From contig NZ_JALCBM010000005.1 in NCBI RefSeq assembly GCF_028066395.1, positions 29,863 to 71,220 on the forward strand: DNA of 41,358 nucleotides, in the 5' to 3' direction. The stretch comes from Ruegeria sp. Its GTDB lineage: Bacteria > Pseudomonadota > Alphaproteobacteria > Rhodobacterales > Rhodobacteraceae. A program made the position numbers and the translations under genes. This document shows positions 34,102-41,358 of the stretch, one piece after another. Position 1 is the stretch's first letter. Each line of letters starts with the position of its first letter. The notes below the pieces were generated by a model, which worked only from the letters and a program-made list of their open reading frames with translations, was not told the origin of the DNA and searched no databases.

Positions 34102-35373
34102 TTACTGGACGATGCCGTCGATGATCTCACACATCTGGGCGATGGTTTCCTCGCCGTTCAGATCACCGCGATAGGCGGATTCTGCGACCGGCCAGATCGA
34201 TTGCAGGATCTTCAGGATTTGCGGATGGGGCTGGATGCCCTGCACACGGGGCACAAACTCCTGCTGGATTTTCTGCATGGCAGGGTTTTCGGCAAACATG
34301 CCGTCGACAATGTCACCCCGGACCACTTGCAGGTTGACCTGCTCGGCAAACCGCCCGACCTGCGGCCCCGAGGCCCAATGCTTGATGAACTCCCAAGCGG
34401 CGTCTTTGTTGCCGCTGGCCTCGGCCATCGAGAGGATGCCGAAATTGCCCATGACGGTCTGCCCGACTTCACCCGGCGGGGCAAAGGCGACATCCCATTC
34501 AAAGCTTGGCGGATCAGCGATAAGTGCGCCGATCTGCGGTGTTTCGCCGTGGTAGATCGCGATCTTGCCCGCCTTGAACAGATCGAACTGCTCCTGCGTG
34601 GACAGGGCCCCGATCTGGGGCGTAACACCGGCGGCATGCATATCGATCAGGAACTGAGTTGCCGCCTCGGCTCCGGCCAGTCCACAGCCGCTCCAGTCAT
34701 CGTTCAGCAGATCGGCGCCCGCATTATGGACATATGGCAGCCAATCCCAGAACGCGAAATCCCCGGTGCGCGTGCGGACCGAGAAGCCGTGGACGCCGTC
34801 ACCCGTCGTCTTCTTGGCTGCGTCCATCATGGCTGCATAGGAATCGTCCCATGTGTCCAGAACACCGGCCTCGGCCAGCAGGTCCTTGTTGATGTAGATA
34901 TTGTAGACCGCGCCCAGAACAGGAACCCCCCAGGTGCCGCCATCCTGTTCGGCCAGAGCCCAGGCGAATTCAGGGATTTCGGCCCGTTCATCCGCCCAGT
35001 CGGCGCTGTCCACCAAACCGGTCATGTCGTGCAACGCGCCCTGCTGCGCATAGGCCGGGTAGATCAGGTCAACCAGATAGAGAACATCCGCCGGATTGCC
35101 GCTTGCAAATCCGGTCGTCAGCTCTGCGTTCATGTTTGCCCAGTCATAGGTCGTGAATGTGACATCGACATTGGGTTCGACGGATTTGAAATCGTCGATG
35201 ATCATGGCTTCGAACTTGGCCTCGTCCGCCGAGTGCGGTCCCTTGATCATTGTGATGTCCCCGGACAGATGCCCGTCAGCCCATGCGGTGCCTGCGGTCA
35301 GAACACCGCACAAACAGGCCGAGCTCAAAAGCCGCGAAGCGGCTCGTATTTTGCGAAATGGTAGGTGTTTCAT
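34102..35373 (-). CDS. Family-1 sugar-type extracellular binding protein
   Basis: 423 residues. I chose ATG 35373, preceded by AAGGAGA, because it starts a signal peptide (RLLSSACLCGVLTAGTAWA, cleavage near residue 33); a longer frame to 35517 puts the signal behind 48 residues overlapping the M81 gene. The mature part has the CUT1 binding-protein pattern (SGDITMIKG, GNPADVLYLVDL, WDVAFAPPGE, PHPQILKIL). It presents substrate to the adjoining permeases. The downstream catabolic genes suggest a sugar acid or amino sugar acid as ligand. Confidence 0.93.
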   Translation of the reverse strand: MKHLPFRKIRAASRLLSSACLCGVLTAGTAWADGHLSGDITMIKGPHSADEAKFEAMIIDDFKSVEPNVDVTFTTYDWANMNAELTTGFASGNPADVLYLVDLIYPAYAQQGALHDMTGLVDSADWADERAEIPEFAWALAEQDGGTWGVPVLGAVYNIYINKDLLAEAGVLDTWDDSYAAMMDAAKKTTGDGVHGFSVRTRTGDFAFWDWLPYVHNAGADLLNDDWSGCGLAGAEAATQFLIDMHAAGVTPQIGALSTQEQFDLFKAGKIAIYHGETPQIGALIADPPSFEWDVAFAPPGEVGQTVMGNFGILSMAEASGNKDAAWEFIKHWASGPQVGRFAEQVNLQVVRGDIVDGMFAENPAMQKIQQEFVPRVQGIQPHPQILKILQSIWPVAESAYRGDLNGEETIAQMCEIIDGIVQ

Positions 35374-35412
35374 CGTTGTCTCCTTGCGTTGGACTTTCCT
35401 TTTTTGTTTTTG

Positions 35413-35464
35413 GAAGTGCATTGACCCACAGACCCGGGTTCGGATTGTCTGGTCTTTGCACTTC
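35413..35464. repeat. Long imperfect hairpin between M81 and binding-protein genes
   Basis: Outer arms GAAGTGCA (35413-35420) and TGCACTTC (35457-35464) are exact complements; inside them GAC/GTC and CAGAC/GTCTG also pair with a TT/TT internal loop and a CCA bulge. On the minus strand no T-run follows (A-rich instead), so it is not a standard terminator; it begins at the stop codon of the M81 gene. Candidate processing or stability element, or an operator. Confidence 0.5.
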
Positions 35465-36941
35465 AATAGGACGCGGCCTTCAAAGATGTTCCATGCGGAT
35501 TCTCGGATATGGGCCACAATGCTCGTGTCAGTCTTGTGTAGGGCGTCTTGCGCGGGTTGTTCGGGTAGGGGCCATCGACCGCGGCATAAAGGATTTCACT
35601 GGCCACGGGCGCAAAGGCACCATGGAAATGGTTGGTCGATTTCACGATCAGCACCCGCTTTTTCGTGATGTCGATGCCGAGATTGGTGAACAGATCGGGC
35701 GAGAACGCCTGACTACGGTTGGAGTTCAGAACGATATCCATATCGCCGATCCGAATGGCCGCGCTGTCACCCAGCGGAACGATTGAGGCACCAAAACTCT
35801 GCACCGCATTGCGCACCAGCCGGGATACGGTAACGCGCGCATCAATGGGCTGCCCGGCATGGGCCGAGGTTTTTCCCCCGAACCTGAGATCGAACTCTGT
35901 CCCTTCCCCGGCGGCGAAACACAGCCGGACCGCCATCGGGTCCCAGATCGTGCCAAGTGCCACCCCGGTCAGCCCCATATCCAATGCGTGCTGTAATACG
36001 ATGGTGGAATCGCCAGCGACGCCGCCGCCGGGATTGTCCCAGACATCCGCCACCACCACGGGGCCGGTGCTTGCATGACAGGCCCGCGTCAGTGCCTCGC
36101 GCGCCTCAAGGAACTCGGGCGTGGCGCGGCCGCGAAAGCCGAACAGTTCCATGCCCAGTTCGCGTGCGATCCGGGTGCCCTCGGCGGGTTTGTTGTCGGT
36201 GATCACGACGATCTTTGCCCCAAGATCGGGCGAGTCGCCCGCCATGAACCCGTGGATGGCGGAGACCGACAAAACCTGTCCCCCCGCCTCAAGCGTTTTC
36301 ATGCGGTCCACGAACCCGCGCATTGGTTGCTGGCTGGTGGGCAGAACATCCATCATGCGAACGTCAAAGACCTGAATATCAGGGGTGATCTCACCACGCG
36401 CGGCGCGCAGGGTCAGATCGACACAAGCCTCGCCTGCCTCGACGAAATCGGTGTGGGGGAATTCCTTGAACACGGTGATGATGTCGGCGGCCTCGACGCG
36501 CTGGGCGCTCAGGTGGCTGTGGGGGTCGAAGCTTACGCCGATTTTGCAGGCAGGTCCGACGATCTGGCGGGTGCGGGCCAACAGGTCGCCTTCGCAATCC
36601 ACACAACCATCGGCGATCATGGCCCCGTGCAGGCCAAGCACAACCGCATCCAGCGGCATCGCCGCGTGTAGCTGTTCCAGAATTTCGTCGCGCAGCCGTT
36701 CCCACGTGCGGCGGCTGACCAATCCGCCGGGCTCGGCCCAGGTGGCGGTGCCTTCGATCAATGTGAACTGTTCGGTCGTGGCGCGGGCGCGTAGCGCGGG
36801 GAACACGGCGCTGCACAAGGTAGGCGTTTCCGGGTGTTCGCCCGGCGGGGCATAAAAGCTTTGCTCAAAATCCGTGAAATCCGTGCGCAACGGCGAGAAT
36901 GAGTTGGTTTCGGTTGCAAGGGATGCACAGAATACACGCAT
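35463..36941 (-). CDS. M81-family metallopeptidase (MlrC-like)
   Basis: 492 residues. The N-terminus MRVFCASLATETNSFSP is the family's usual beginning, so I used ATG 36941, though starts at 36953 and 36998 are possible. Other family marks are LHGAMIADG, EGDLL, DPHSHLS, the metal-site region FKEFPHTDF, DVWDNPGGGVAGDST, and VKSTNHFHGAF. MlrC-type enzymes are cytoplasmic zinc hydrolases acting on short peptides or unusual amides. It lies between a TRAP transporter and an ABC transporter, so it may process something either imports. A 65-base gap separates it from the TRAP binding protein. Confidence 0.9.
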   Translation of the reverse strand: MRVFCASLATETNSFSPLRTDFTDFEQSFYAPPGEHPETPTLCSAVFPALRARATTEQFTLIEGTATWAEPGGLVSRRTWERLRDEILEQLHAAMPLDAVVLGLHGAMIADGCVDCEGDLLARTRQIVGPACKIGVSFDPHSHLSAQRVEAADIITVFKEFPHTDFVEAGEACVDLTLRAARGEITPDIQVFDVRMMDVLPTSQQPMRGFVDRMKTLEAGGQVLSVSAIHGFMAGDSPDLGAKIVVITDNKPAEGTRIARELGMELFGFRGRATPEFLEAREALTRACHASTGPVVVADVWDNPGGGVAGDSTIVLQHALDMGLTGVALGTIWDPMAVRLCFAAGEGTEFDLRFGGKTSAHAGQPIDARVTVSRLVRNAVQSFGASIVPLGDSAAIRIGDMDIVLNSNRSQAFSPDLFTNLGIDITKKRVLIVKSTNHFHGAFAPVASEILYAAVDGPYPNNPRKTPYTRLTRALWPISENPHGTSLKAASY

Positions 36942-36967
36942 GGGCTTGTCCATCTTTGGTGTCGGGT

Positions 36968-36998
36968 ATGCCAGGGACGGGGAGCACGCCCCTGGCAT
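36968..36998 (-). terminator. Hairpin between TRAP and M81 genes
   Basis: Perfect 9-base stem (ATGCCAGGG, 36968-36976, with 36990-36998) and a 13-base GC-rich loop. It lies nine bases beyond the TRAP binding-protein stop on the minus strand. No T-tract; probably a 3'-end stabiliser or partial terminator. Confidence 0.5.
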
Positions 36999-37006
36999 TG
37001 CTCGCG

Positions 37007-38053
37007 TCAGTCCAGATAACCGTCGGTGTTTGCGGCCTCGACCTGCGCTTTGAACAGGCTCAGAAGTTCAGACGCCTTGGCATCCAGATTCTCGGCAACA
37101 TGTGCCTCGAACGCGGGCTGTGTTGCGGCGGCCATGGCGGCGCGCTGCTCATCCGAAAGGGCCGTCACTTCGATCTTGTCCATCAGACCGGCAAGACCCC
37201 GGTCCGAGGCTTCGATGATCCGCGACAGACCCCGGCTAGCCGTGACACAGTTTTCCGCCGCCACGCGCAGGGTGGCCTGTTCGCTTTCGCTCAGACCCTC
37301 AAAAAAGGCGCGGTTCACCATGAAGGTGTAGGGCGAGAACAGGTGATTGGTCAGCGTCATATATTGCTGCACTTCCGAGAAATTCGCGAAGGAAATGATC
37401 GGAACCGGGTTCATCTGACCGTCGATCACACCGGTCTGCAGGCCGGAATACACCTCGCCCCAGCTCAGCGGATAGGCTTCGGCGCCCAGGGCCTGAACGA
37501 TTTTCTGATGCGATGGCAGGGTCATGGTGCGGATGCGGATACCGTCGAAATCCGCCAGATCGGCAATGGGGCGCTGCGAATTGGTGACGGCAAAGAACCC
37601 GCCCGTATCGGGGAAGCCCAGAACCACCACGTCGCCCATGGTTGCCTCGATATCGGCGGCCAGCGCCGCGCCGAACGGGCCATCGAAGACCTCGTAGGTG
37701 GACGCGTTATTGGCGAAGGCAAAGGGCAGGTTCAAAACGTCGATGTTCGGGTAATAGCTGGCCAGCGCCCCGGTCGAGGTCAGTGTCGCCTGTATCACTC
37801 CGTCACGTAGTTGCTGCACATGCTCGGCGGCGGAACCAAGCTGGTTCGACCCGAACACTTCGACCGTGACGCTGCCATTGGTGTCGGCGGTGACGATGTT
37901 CGAAAAGACCGCCGTGCAGGCATGGGCCGGGTTTTCGAACGGGTCCGTTTTGTTATCATGGCCGAAGCGGATAACGCCACCCTCGGCAAGTGCGGCTGTG
38001 GACGCAAGCGCAGCTATCGCACCGGCGGCAAGGCCTTTGGTCAATGTCTTCAT
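37007..38053 (-). CDS. TRAP transporter substrate-binding protein (DctP)
   Basis: 348 residues. A signal peptide is clear (AAGAIAALASTAALAEG, cleavage near residue 23), and GGAGG precedes ATG 38053. DctP features: GSVTVEVFGSNQLG near 60, EHVQQLRDGVIQ, FDGIRIRTM with the Arg that usually contacts a substrate carboxylate, and WGEVYSGLQTGVIDGQMNP. TRAP systems use sodium gradients to import carboxylates; the exact ligand is not evident. Its gene follows the two membrane-subunit genes. Confidence 0.94.
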   Translation of the reverse strand: MKTLTKGLAAGAIAALASTAALAEGGVIRFGHDNKTDPFENPAHACTAVFSNIVTADTNGSVTVEVFGSNQLGSAAEHVQQLRDGVIQATLTSTGALASYYPNIDVLNLPFAFANNASTYEVFDGPFGAALAADIEATMGDVVVLGFPDTGGFFAVTNSQRPIADLADFDGIRIRTMTLPSHQKIVQALGAEAYPLSWGEVYSGLQTGVIDGQMNPVPIISFANFSEVQQYMTLTNHLFSPYTFMVNRAFFEGLSESEQATLRVAAENCVTASRGLSRIIEASDRGLAGLMDKIEVTALSDEQRAAMAAATQPAFEAHVAENLDAKASELLSLFKAQVEAANTDGYLD

Positions 38054-38086
38054 GATTACCTCCTGTTTTTCATTTGAAGACGGGGT

Positions 38087-39370
38087 CTATTGGGCAAATC
38101 CGAAGGCACGCGGCAGCAAAAGGGCTGCGTCCTCCCAGAATGCAAAGAGAAAGAGAATGGCGATTTCAGCGATCAGAAACGGGGCCAGTTTGATCGATAT
38201 CCGCTCCAGCTTTTCGCCGGTGACCGAGGACAGAACGAACAGGCATGCCCCAACCGGCGGCGTCATGAGCGAGATGTTCAGTGCCAGCACAAAGATGATG
38301 CCTGCGTGGATCGGCTCCAGCCCGATCTGTTCCGTAAGCGGGACCAGAACCGGCGCAAGAATGATCAGGATGGCGGTGATATCCATGACCATGCCGACAA
38401 CAAGCAGGATGCAGATGATAATCGCGATCACCGCGTATGGGTTGCTGGAAATGCTCAAAACGGCCCCGGCAATCGCCTGTGGGATACGCTCAAAGCTCAT
38501 CCACCAGCCGAGGATGCCCGCGAATGCGATGATGACAAAGATCACGCCGGTGATGCGCGCCGTGCGCACCAGCATGCCGTAAAATGCACCCCAGCTGAGC
38601 GAGCGATAGACGAAGACCCCGATGAACAAAGCATAGGCCACGGCGATCGAGGCCGCCTCGGTCGGTGTTACGACGCCTCCGAGGATGCCGCCCAGAATGA
38701 TGATGGGCATCAACAGGGCGGTGATCGACGATAGAAACGTATCCCACACCTCGCGCAGGGTCGCGCCGCGCACCGCCTTGGGCAGGTTTTCGCGCTTGCC
38801 ACCGATGACAATGACGCCCATGCAGACAATGCAGATCACCAGCCCGGGCAGGATGCCTGCAGCAAACAAGCCGCCGATGGATACCCCCATGAGCGATCCG
38901 TAAACCACCATCAGACCCGAGGGCGGAATGGTGGGCCCGATAATGGACCCGGCTGCCGTGACGGCGCAGGCATAATCGCGCCTGTACCCTTCTTTCACCA
39001 TGGCCGGGACCAATGTTCGGCCAAAGGCGGCAGCATCGGCAGTGGCCGATCCGGTCAGCCCGGCAAAGAACACCGAGGCCAGCATGTTGGTATGGGCCAG
39101 CCCCCCGCGAAATCGCCCGACCAGCACCTGCGCCAACCGGACCAGCCGGTCGGTGATGCCGATGCCGTTCATGATCTCACCCGCAAGAATGAAAAACGGC
39201 ATGGCCAGAAACGGGAAAATGTTCAGCCCGTTGAATATCTTGCTGGGGCCGACGGCCAGAAAGTTCATCCCGCCCATGCCAGCCAGCCCGACCACACCGG
39301 CCAGTCCTATTGCAAAGCCGATGGGCATGCCAAAGAGGATCAGGCCTACAAAAACGGCGGCGACGATCAT
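38087..39370 (-). CDS. TRAP transporter large permease (DctM)
   Basis: 427 residues, twelve or so membrane segments. Typical DctM passages: LFGMPIGFAIGLAG, PFFILAGEIMNGIG, GLTGSATADAAAFG, GPTIPPSGLMVVYG, GGVVTPTEAASIAVAYA, and the C-terminal MTPPVGACLF. It forms the sodium-coupled elevator domain. Start ATG 39370 overlaps the stop of the small permease gene (ATGA), as usual for dctQ-dctM pairs. Confidence 0.95.
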   Translation of the reverse strand: MIVAAVFVGLILFGMPIGFAIGLAGVVGLAGMGGMNFLAVGPSKIFNGLNIFPFLAMPFFILAGEIMNGIGITDRLVRLAQVLVGRFRGGLAHTNMLASVFFAGLTGSATADAAAFGRTLVPAMVKEGYRRDYACAVTAAGSIIGPTIPPSGLMVVYGSLMGVSIGGLFAAGILPGLVICIVCMGVIVIGGKRENLPKAVRGATLREVWDTFLSSITALLMPIIILGGILGGVVTPTEAASIAVAYALFIGVFVYRSLSWGAFYGMLVRTARITGVIFVIIAFAGILGWWMSFERIPQAIAGAVLSISSNPYAVIAIIICILLVVGMVMDITAILIILAPVLVPLTEQIGLEPIHAGIIFVLALNISLMTPPVGACLFVLSSVTGEKLERISIKLAPFLIAEIAILFLFAFWEDAALLLPRAFGFAQ

Positions 39371-39870
39371 GAGTGCGCCCCGCTTTGATCAAGCTGGGTG
39401 CCGCGATCCCGCAGCATGGCCAGAACCAGTTGCACCACCGCCAGCAGGGCCGAGACCGGTATCGCCCAGAAAAACGGAGCCAGGCTCACGCCGAAGATCA
39501 GCGCCTGACGATTTGATCCGCTTTGGGCAAAGCCGATACCGAACCAGAACACATACAGAAACAGGACGATGGCCAGCACGTCGATAACGATCAGAATGCT
39601 GTGCCTTACGCGGGTCGGCAGCGCTGTGACCAAGGCGGTCAGTCCGATATGCTCGCGCCGGGCAATACCTGACGACACCGCAAGCAGGGCCGCCCAGATC
39701 ATCAGATAACGGGCAAGCGTTTCCGGCCACGGCAATTGCCACCCGAACCAATAGCGATCGATGACGCCGATCCAGACATCCAGCACCAGCGCCACCATAA
39801 GCATGGCAACAATCGCCTCGGTCGCTCTGTTGATGCCCTGGCTGAGACGGGCCGCGAAAACTGGCGCCAT
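39367..39870 (-). CDS. TRAP transporter small permease (DctQ)
   Basis: 167 residues, four membrane segments. It has the WPETLARYLMIWAALLAVSSG signature of DctQ with the REHIGL following. ATG 39870 was chosen because GGAGGG lies five bases upstream on the minus strand; a TTG four codons earlier overlaps that site. First gene of the TRAP operon dctQ-dctM-dctP. Confidence 0.93.
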   Translation of the reverse strand: MAPVFAARLSQGINRATEAIVAMLMVALVLDVWIGVIDRYWFGWQLPWPETLARYLMIWAALLAVSSGIARREHIGLTALVTALPTRVRHSILIVIDVLAIVLFLYVFWFGIGFAQSGSNRQALIFGVSLAPFFWAIPVSALLAVVQLVLAMLRDRGTQLDQSGAHS

Positions 39871-39903
39871 TTCACCCTCCAATATGAAACTGAATTAGAT
39901 TTA

Positions 39904-39922
39904 GAGGTCAGAATCACCTCTT
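39904..39922. promoter_or_regulatory. AGAGGT-N7-ACCTCT inverted repeat near dctQ
   Basis: Perfect 6-base arms (39904-39909, 39917-39922), 35-50 bases upstream of dctQ. It is a plausible operator by position in the TRAP promoter region. Confidence 0.35.
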
Positions 39923-39946
39923 GGTCAATCATTTTGTGTTCTTTAA

Positions 39947-39994
39947 GTACGAATTTCTCGCGTAAATCTAGAGAACCTCAACTCATTTCGTACT
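39947..39994. promoter_or_regulatory. AGTACGAA/TTCGTACT pair 40 bases apart
   Basis: AGTACGAA (39947-39954) and TTCGTACT (39987-39994) are exact complements with centres 40 bases apart, close to four helical turns. A related CGTACG lies at 40023-40028. Such phasing suits paired operators for one regulator controlling the TRAP operon. Confidence 0.4.
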
Positions 39995-40195
39995 CAAATT
40001 ACAAATTTCGACCATAAGAGATCGTACGGCCTGTCAGGCCGCCAGCCACGAACCACAGGTCGTGATCGACATCATCTCAAACCTGCGGCCGTTATTTGAC
40101 TCATTGCCCAACCGCGAAAAGAAAGCGGTGAATTTTGGTCAGGAGCGTCTGGAACAGGTCAAAACTGAACTGCAAAACTTGCCGGTGCGTTCAGG

Positions 40196-41233
40196 TCAGG
40201 CATCCGAGGACTCCGTCCACAGGTTGACGTCACCGTTGACAGAGTACTGATCGATCTCGGCCAGCTCGTCTGACGTAAACTCAGTGTTTTTCAGCGCTTC
40301 AACGCAGTCGACGATTTGCTCCGGTCTCGATGCACCGATCAACGCTGTGGTGATGCCCCCGTCTCTGAGAACCCATGCCAATGCCATTTGCGCCAGCGTC
40401 TGCCCCCTGCGTTTGGCGATGGCGTCCAGATTGCGCAGGTTTTCGATGACGGTCTTCGTCAAAAGGTCTGGGTCCAGGGATTTGCCATCCGCCGCGCGGC
40501 TGTCCTGAGGAACGCCGTTCAGATATTTGCCAGTCAGCATCCCCTGAGCCAGAGGCGTGAAGGCAATCGAGCCGATCCCCAGTTCTTTGAGCGTTTCCTT
40601 CAACCCGTCAGCCTCAACCCAACGGTTGATCATGTTATAGCTGGGCTGATGGATGACGCAGGGCGTGCCCAGGTCCTTCAGGATCGCGGCGGCTTCTCGG
40701 GTGCGTTGTGCGCTGTAGGACGAAATCCCGACATACAACGCTTTGCCAGACCGCACGATCTGATCCAGCGCGCCCATTGTCTCTTCCAGGGGTGTGTTGG
40801 GGTCAAAGCGATGGGAATAGAAGATGTCGACATAGTCGAGCCCCATGCGCTTCAAGCTTTGATCACAGGATGCGATGACGTATTTTCGGCTGCCCCATTC
40901 CCCGTAGGGTCCGGGCCACATGTCGTAGCCGGCTTTGGATGAGATAACCAGTTCATCCCGATACCCGGCAAAGTCGGTTTTAAGGATTTCGCCAAAGGCT
41001 TCCTCGGCACTGCCGGGGGGTGGGCCATAGTTGTTGGCCAGGTCAAAATGCGTAATGCCCAGATCAAAGGCTGTTCGGCAAAGCCTTTGCTTAAGGTCGT
41101 GGGGTCGGTCAAAGCCGAAATTGTGCCAAAGCCCCAGCGATATTGCCGGCAGTTTCAACCCGCTGTTGCCGCAGTAATTGTAGGTCATGTTGTCGTATCG
41201 ACCCGCGAAGGGCACATAAGGTCCGTTGGTCAT
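40196..41233 (-). CDS. Aldo-keto reductase, YghZ/L-glyceraldehyde-3-phosphate reductase type
   Basis: 345 residues, nearly identical in length to E. coli YghZ (346) and with the same passages: LGLWHNFG, FDLGITHFDLANNYGPPPGSAEE, SSKAGYDMWPGPYG, YVDIFYSHR, GISSYS, HQPSYN, and TGKYLNG. The tetrad is Asp (FDLANN), Tyr (NNYGPP), Lys (SSKAGY), His (YSHR). It reduces short aldehydes such as L-glyceraldehyde 3-phosphate and methylglyoxal with NADPH. ATG 41233 has AGAGGA nine bases upstream; a TTG at 41278 was rejected. Its stop lies 325 bases from dctQ, so it is probably a separate unit. Confidence 0.95.
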   Translation of the reverse strand: MTNGPYVPFAGRYDNMTYNYCGNSGLKLPAISLGLWHNFGFDRPHDLKQRLCRTAFDLGITHFDLANNYGPPPGSAEEAFGEILKTDFAGYRDELVISSKAGYDMWPGPYGEWGSRKYVIASCDQSLKRMGLDYVDIFYSHRFDPNTPLEETMGALDQIVRSGKALYVGISSYSAQRTREAAAILKDLGTPCVIHQPSYNMINRWVEADGLKETLKELGIGSIAFTPLAQGMLTGKYLNGVPQDSRAADGKSLDPDLLTKTVIENLRNLDAIAKRRGQTLAQMALAWVLRDGGITTALIGASRPEQIVDCVEALKNTEFTSDELAEIDQYSVNGDVNLWTESSDA

Positions 41234-41312
41234 AAAATGCCGTCCTCTGAGATTGATGGGTTGTACCTTGGCAATCAACTGAGGGTTCTACCGATGTCGT
41301 TTCCGACCCGCC

Positions 41313-41350
41313 AATGCGTTTGGCGAATAGGGCGAGTTTGAAAACGCATT
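41313..41350. promoter_or_regulatory. AATGCGTTT/AAACGCATT inverted repeat upstream of the reductase
   Basis: Nine-base perfect arms (41313-41321 and 41342-41350), centres 29 bases apart, lying 80-117 bases upstream of the reductase start. Candidate operator for this gene or for a divergent gene beyond the window. Confidence 0.35.
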
Positions 41351-41358
41351 CAGCGACG

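Larger units (their letters stand above)
39871..40195. other. Region upstream of TRAP operon, with possible coding remnant
   Basis: 325 bases. The half next to dctQ is AT-rich with two inverted-repeat systems (listed separately) and must carry its promoter. The other half contains a plus-strand open stretch (about 40018-40250; first start GTG 40062) whose translation looks protein-like (NLRPLFDSLPNREKKAV) but overlaps the end of the aldo-keto reductase gene and has no good ribosome site. I could not assign it; it may be a remnant. Confidence 0.4.

Noticed and set aside
35463..35517. Upstream extension of the sugar binding-protein gene into the M81 gene
   Set aside because: The extension would displace the signal peptide from the N-terminus and lacks a ribosome site; ATG 35373 has both.

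Overview
The window looks like chromosomal DNA of an alphaproteobacterium, most likely a Rhodobacterales (Roseobacter-type) organism. This is inferred from the high GC content, dense operons with ATGA or TGATG overlaps, many periplasmic-binding-protein transporters (three ABC-type binding proteins plus one TRAP system), and the style of the catabolic clusters. No rRNA, tRNA, CRISPR array or intact mobile element was seen.

Layout. (1) 1-1692: 3' end of an acyl-CoA dehydrogenase-fold gene that lacks the usual catalytic glutamates, then a secreted beta-propeller protein. (2) 2304-4532: complete queC-queD-queE-queF operon for 7-deazaguanine (preQ1/queuosine) synthesis. (3) 4746-6955: a solute-binding-protein homologue with no signal peptide, overlapping a GntR-type regulator that carries two winged-helix domains. 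(4) 7194-17583, plus strand: a polyamine/opine-type ABC transporter with two different ATPase genes (one lacking the switch histidine), two permeases, a Tat-exported binding protein, two SDR dehydrogenases, an amidase, a PuuE-like deacetylase, a small CxxC protein and a CobW-type GTPase. (5) 17588-21851, minus strand: biotin carboxylase, BCCP, KipI/KipA (PxpB/PxpC-like) and LamB/YcsF (PxpA-like), i.e. a split biotin-dependent ring- or amide-opening system; divergent LysR regulator and AEC transporter follow (21974-23834). (6) 23860-24190: decayed IS481-type transposase remnant. (7) 24361-27599: an orphan PotD-like binding protein, a CaiT-like BCCT transporter and an Hsp20. (8) 27786-35373, minus strand: sugar-type ABC transporter, fold-III PLP enzyme, KDGal kinase, KDG kinase and RidA. 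(9) 35463-41233, minus strand: M81 peptidase, TRAP transporter and a YghZ-type aldo-keto reductase.

How the parts may work together (inference). Regions 3-4 look like one uptake-plus-degradation unit for an amide- or amine-containing compound, with the signal-less binding protein as a candidate cytoplasmic ligand sensor for the tandem-HTH regulator. Region 5 could open a lactam or cyclic amide by carboxylation. In region 8 a PLP dehydratase/aldolase, RidA and two 2-keto-3-deoxy-sugar-acid kinases suggest catabolism of a 2-amino sugar acid (such as glucosaminate or galactosaminate) to phosphorylated keto-deoxy acids. These three are the strongest candidates for undescribed biology here.
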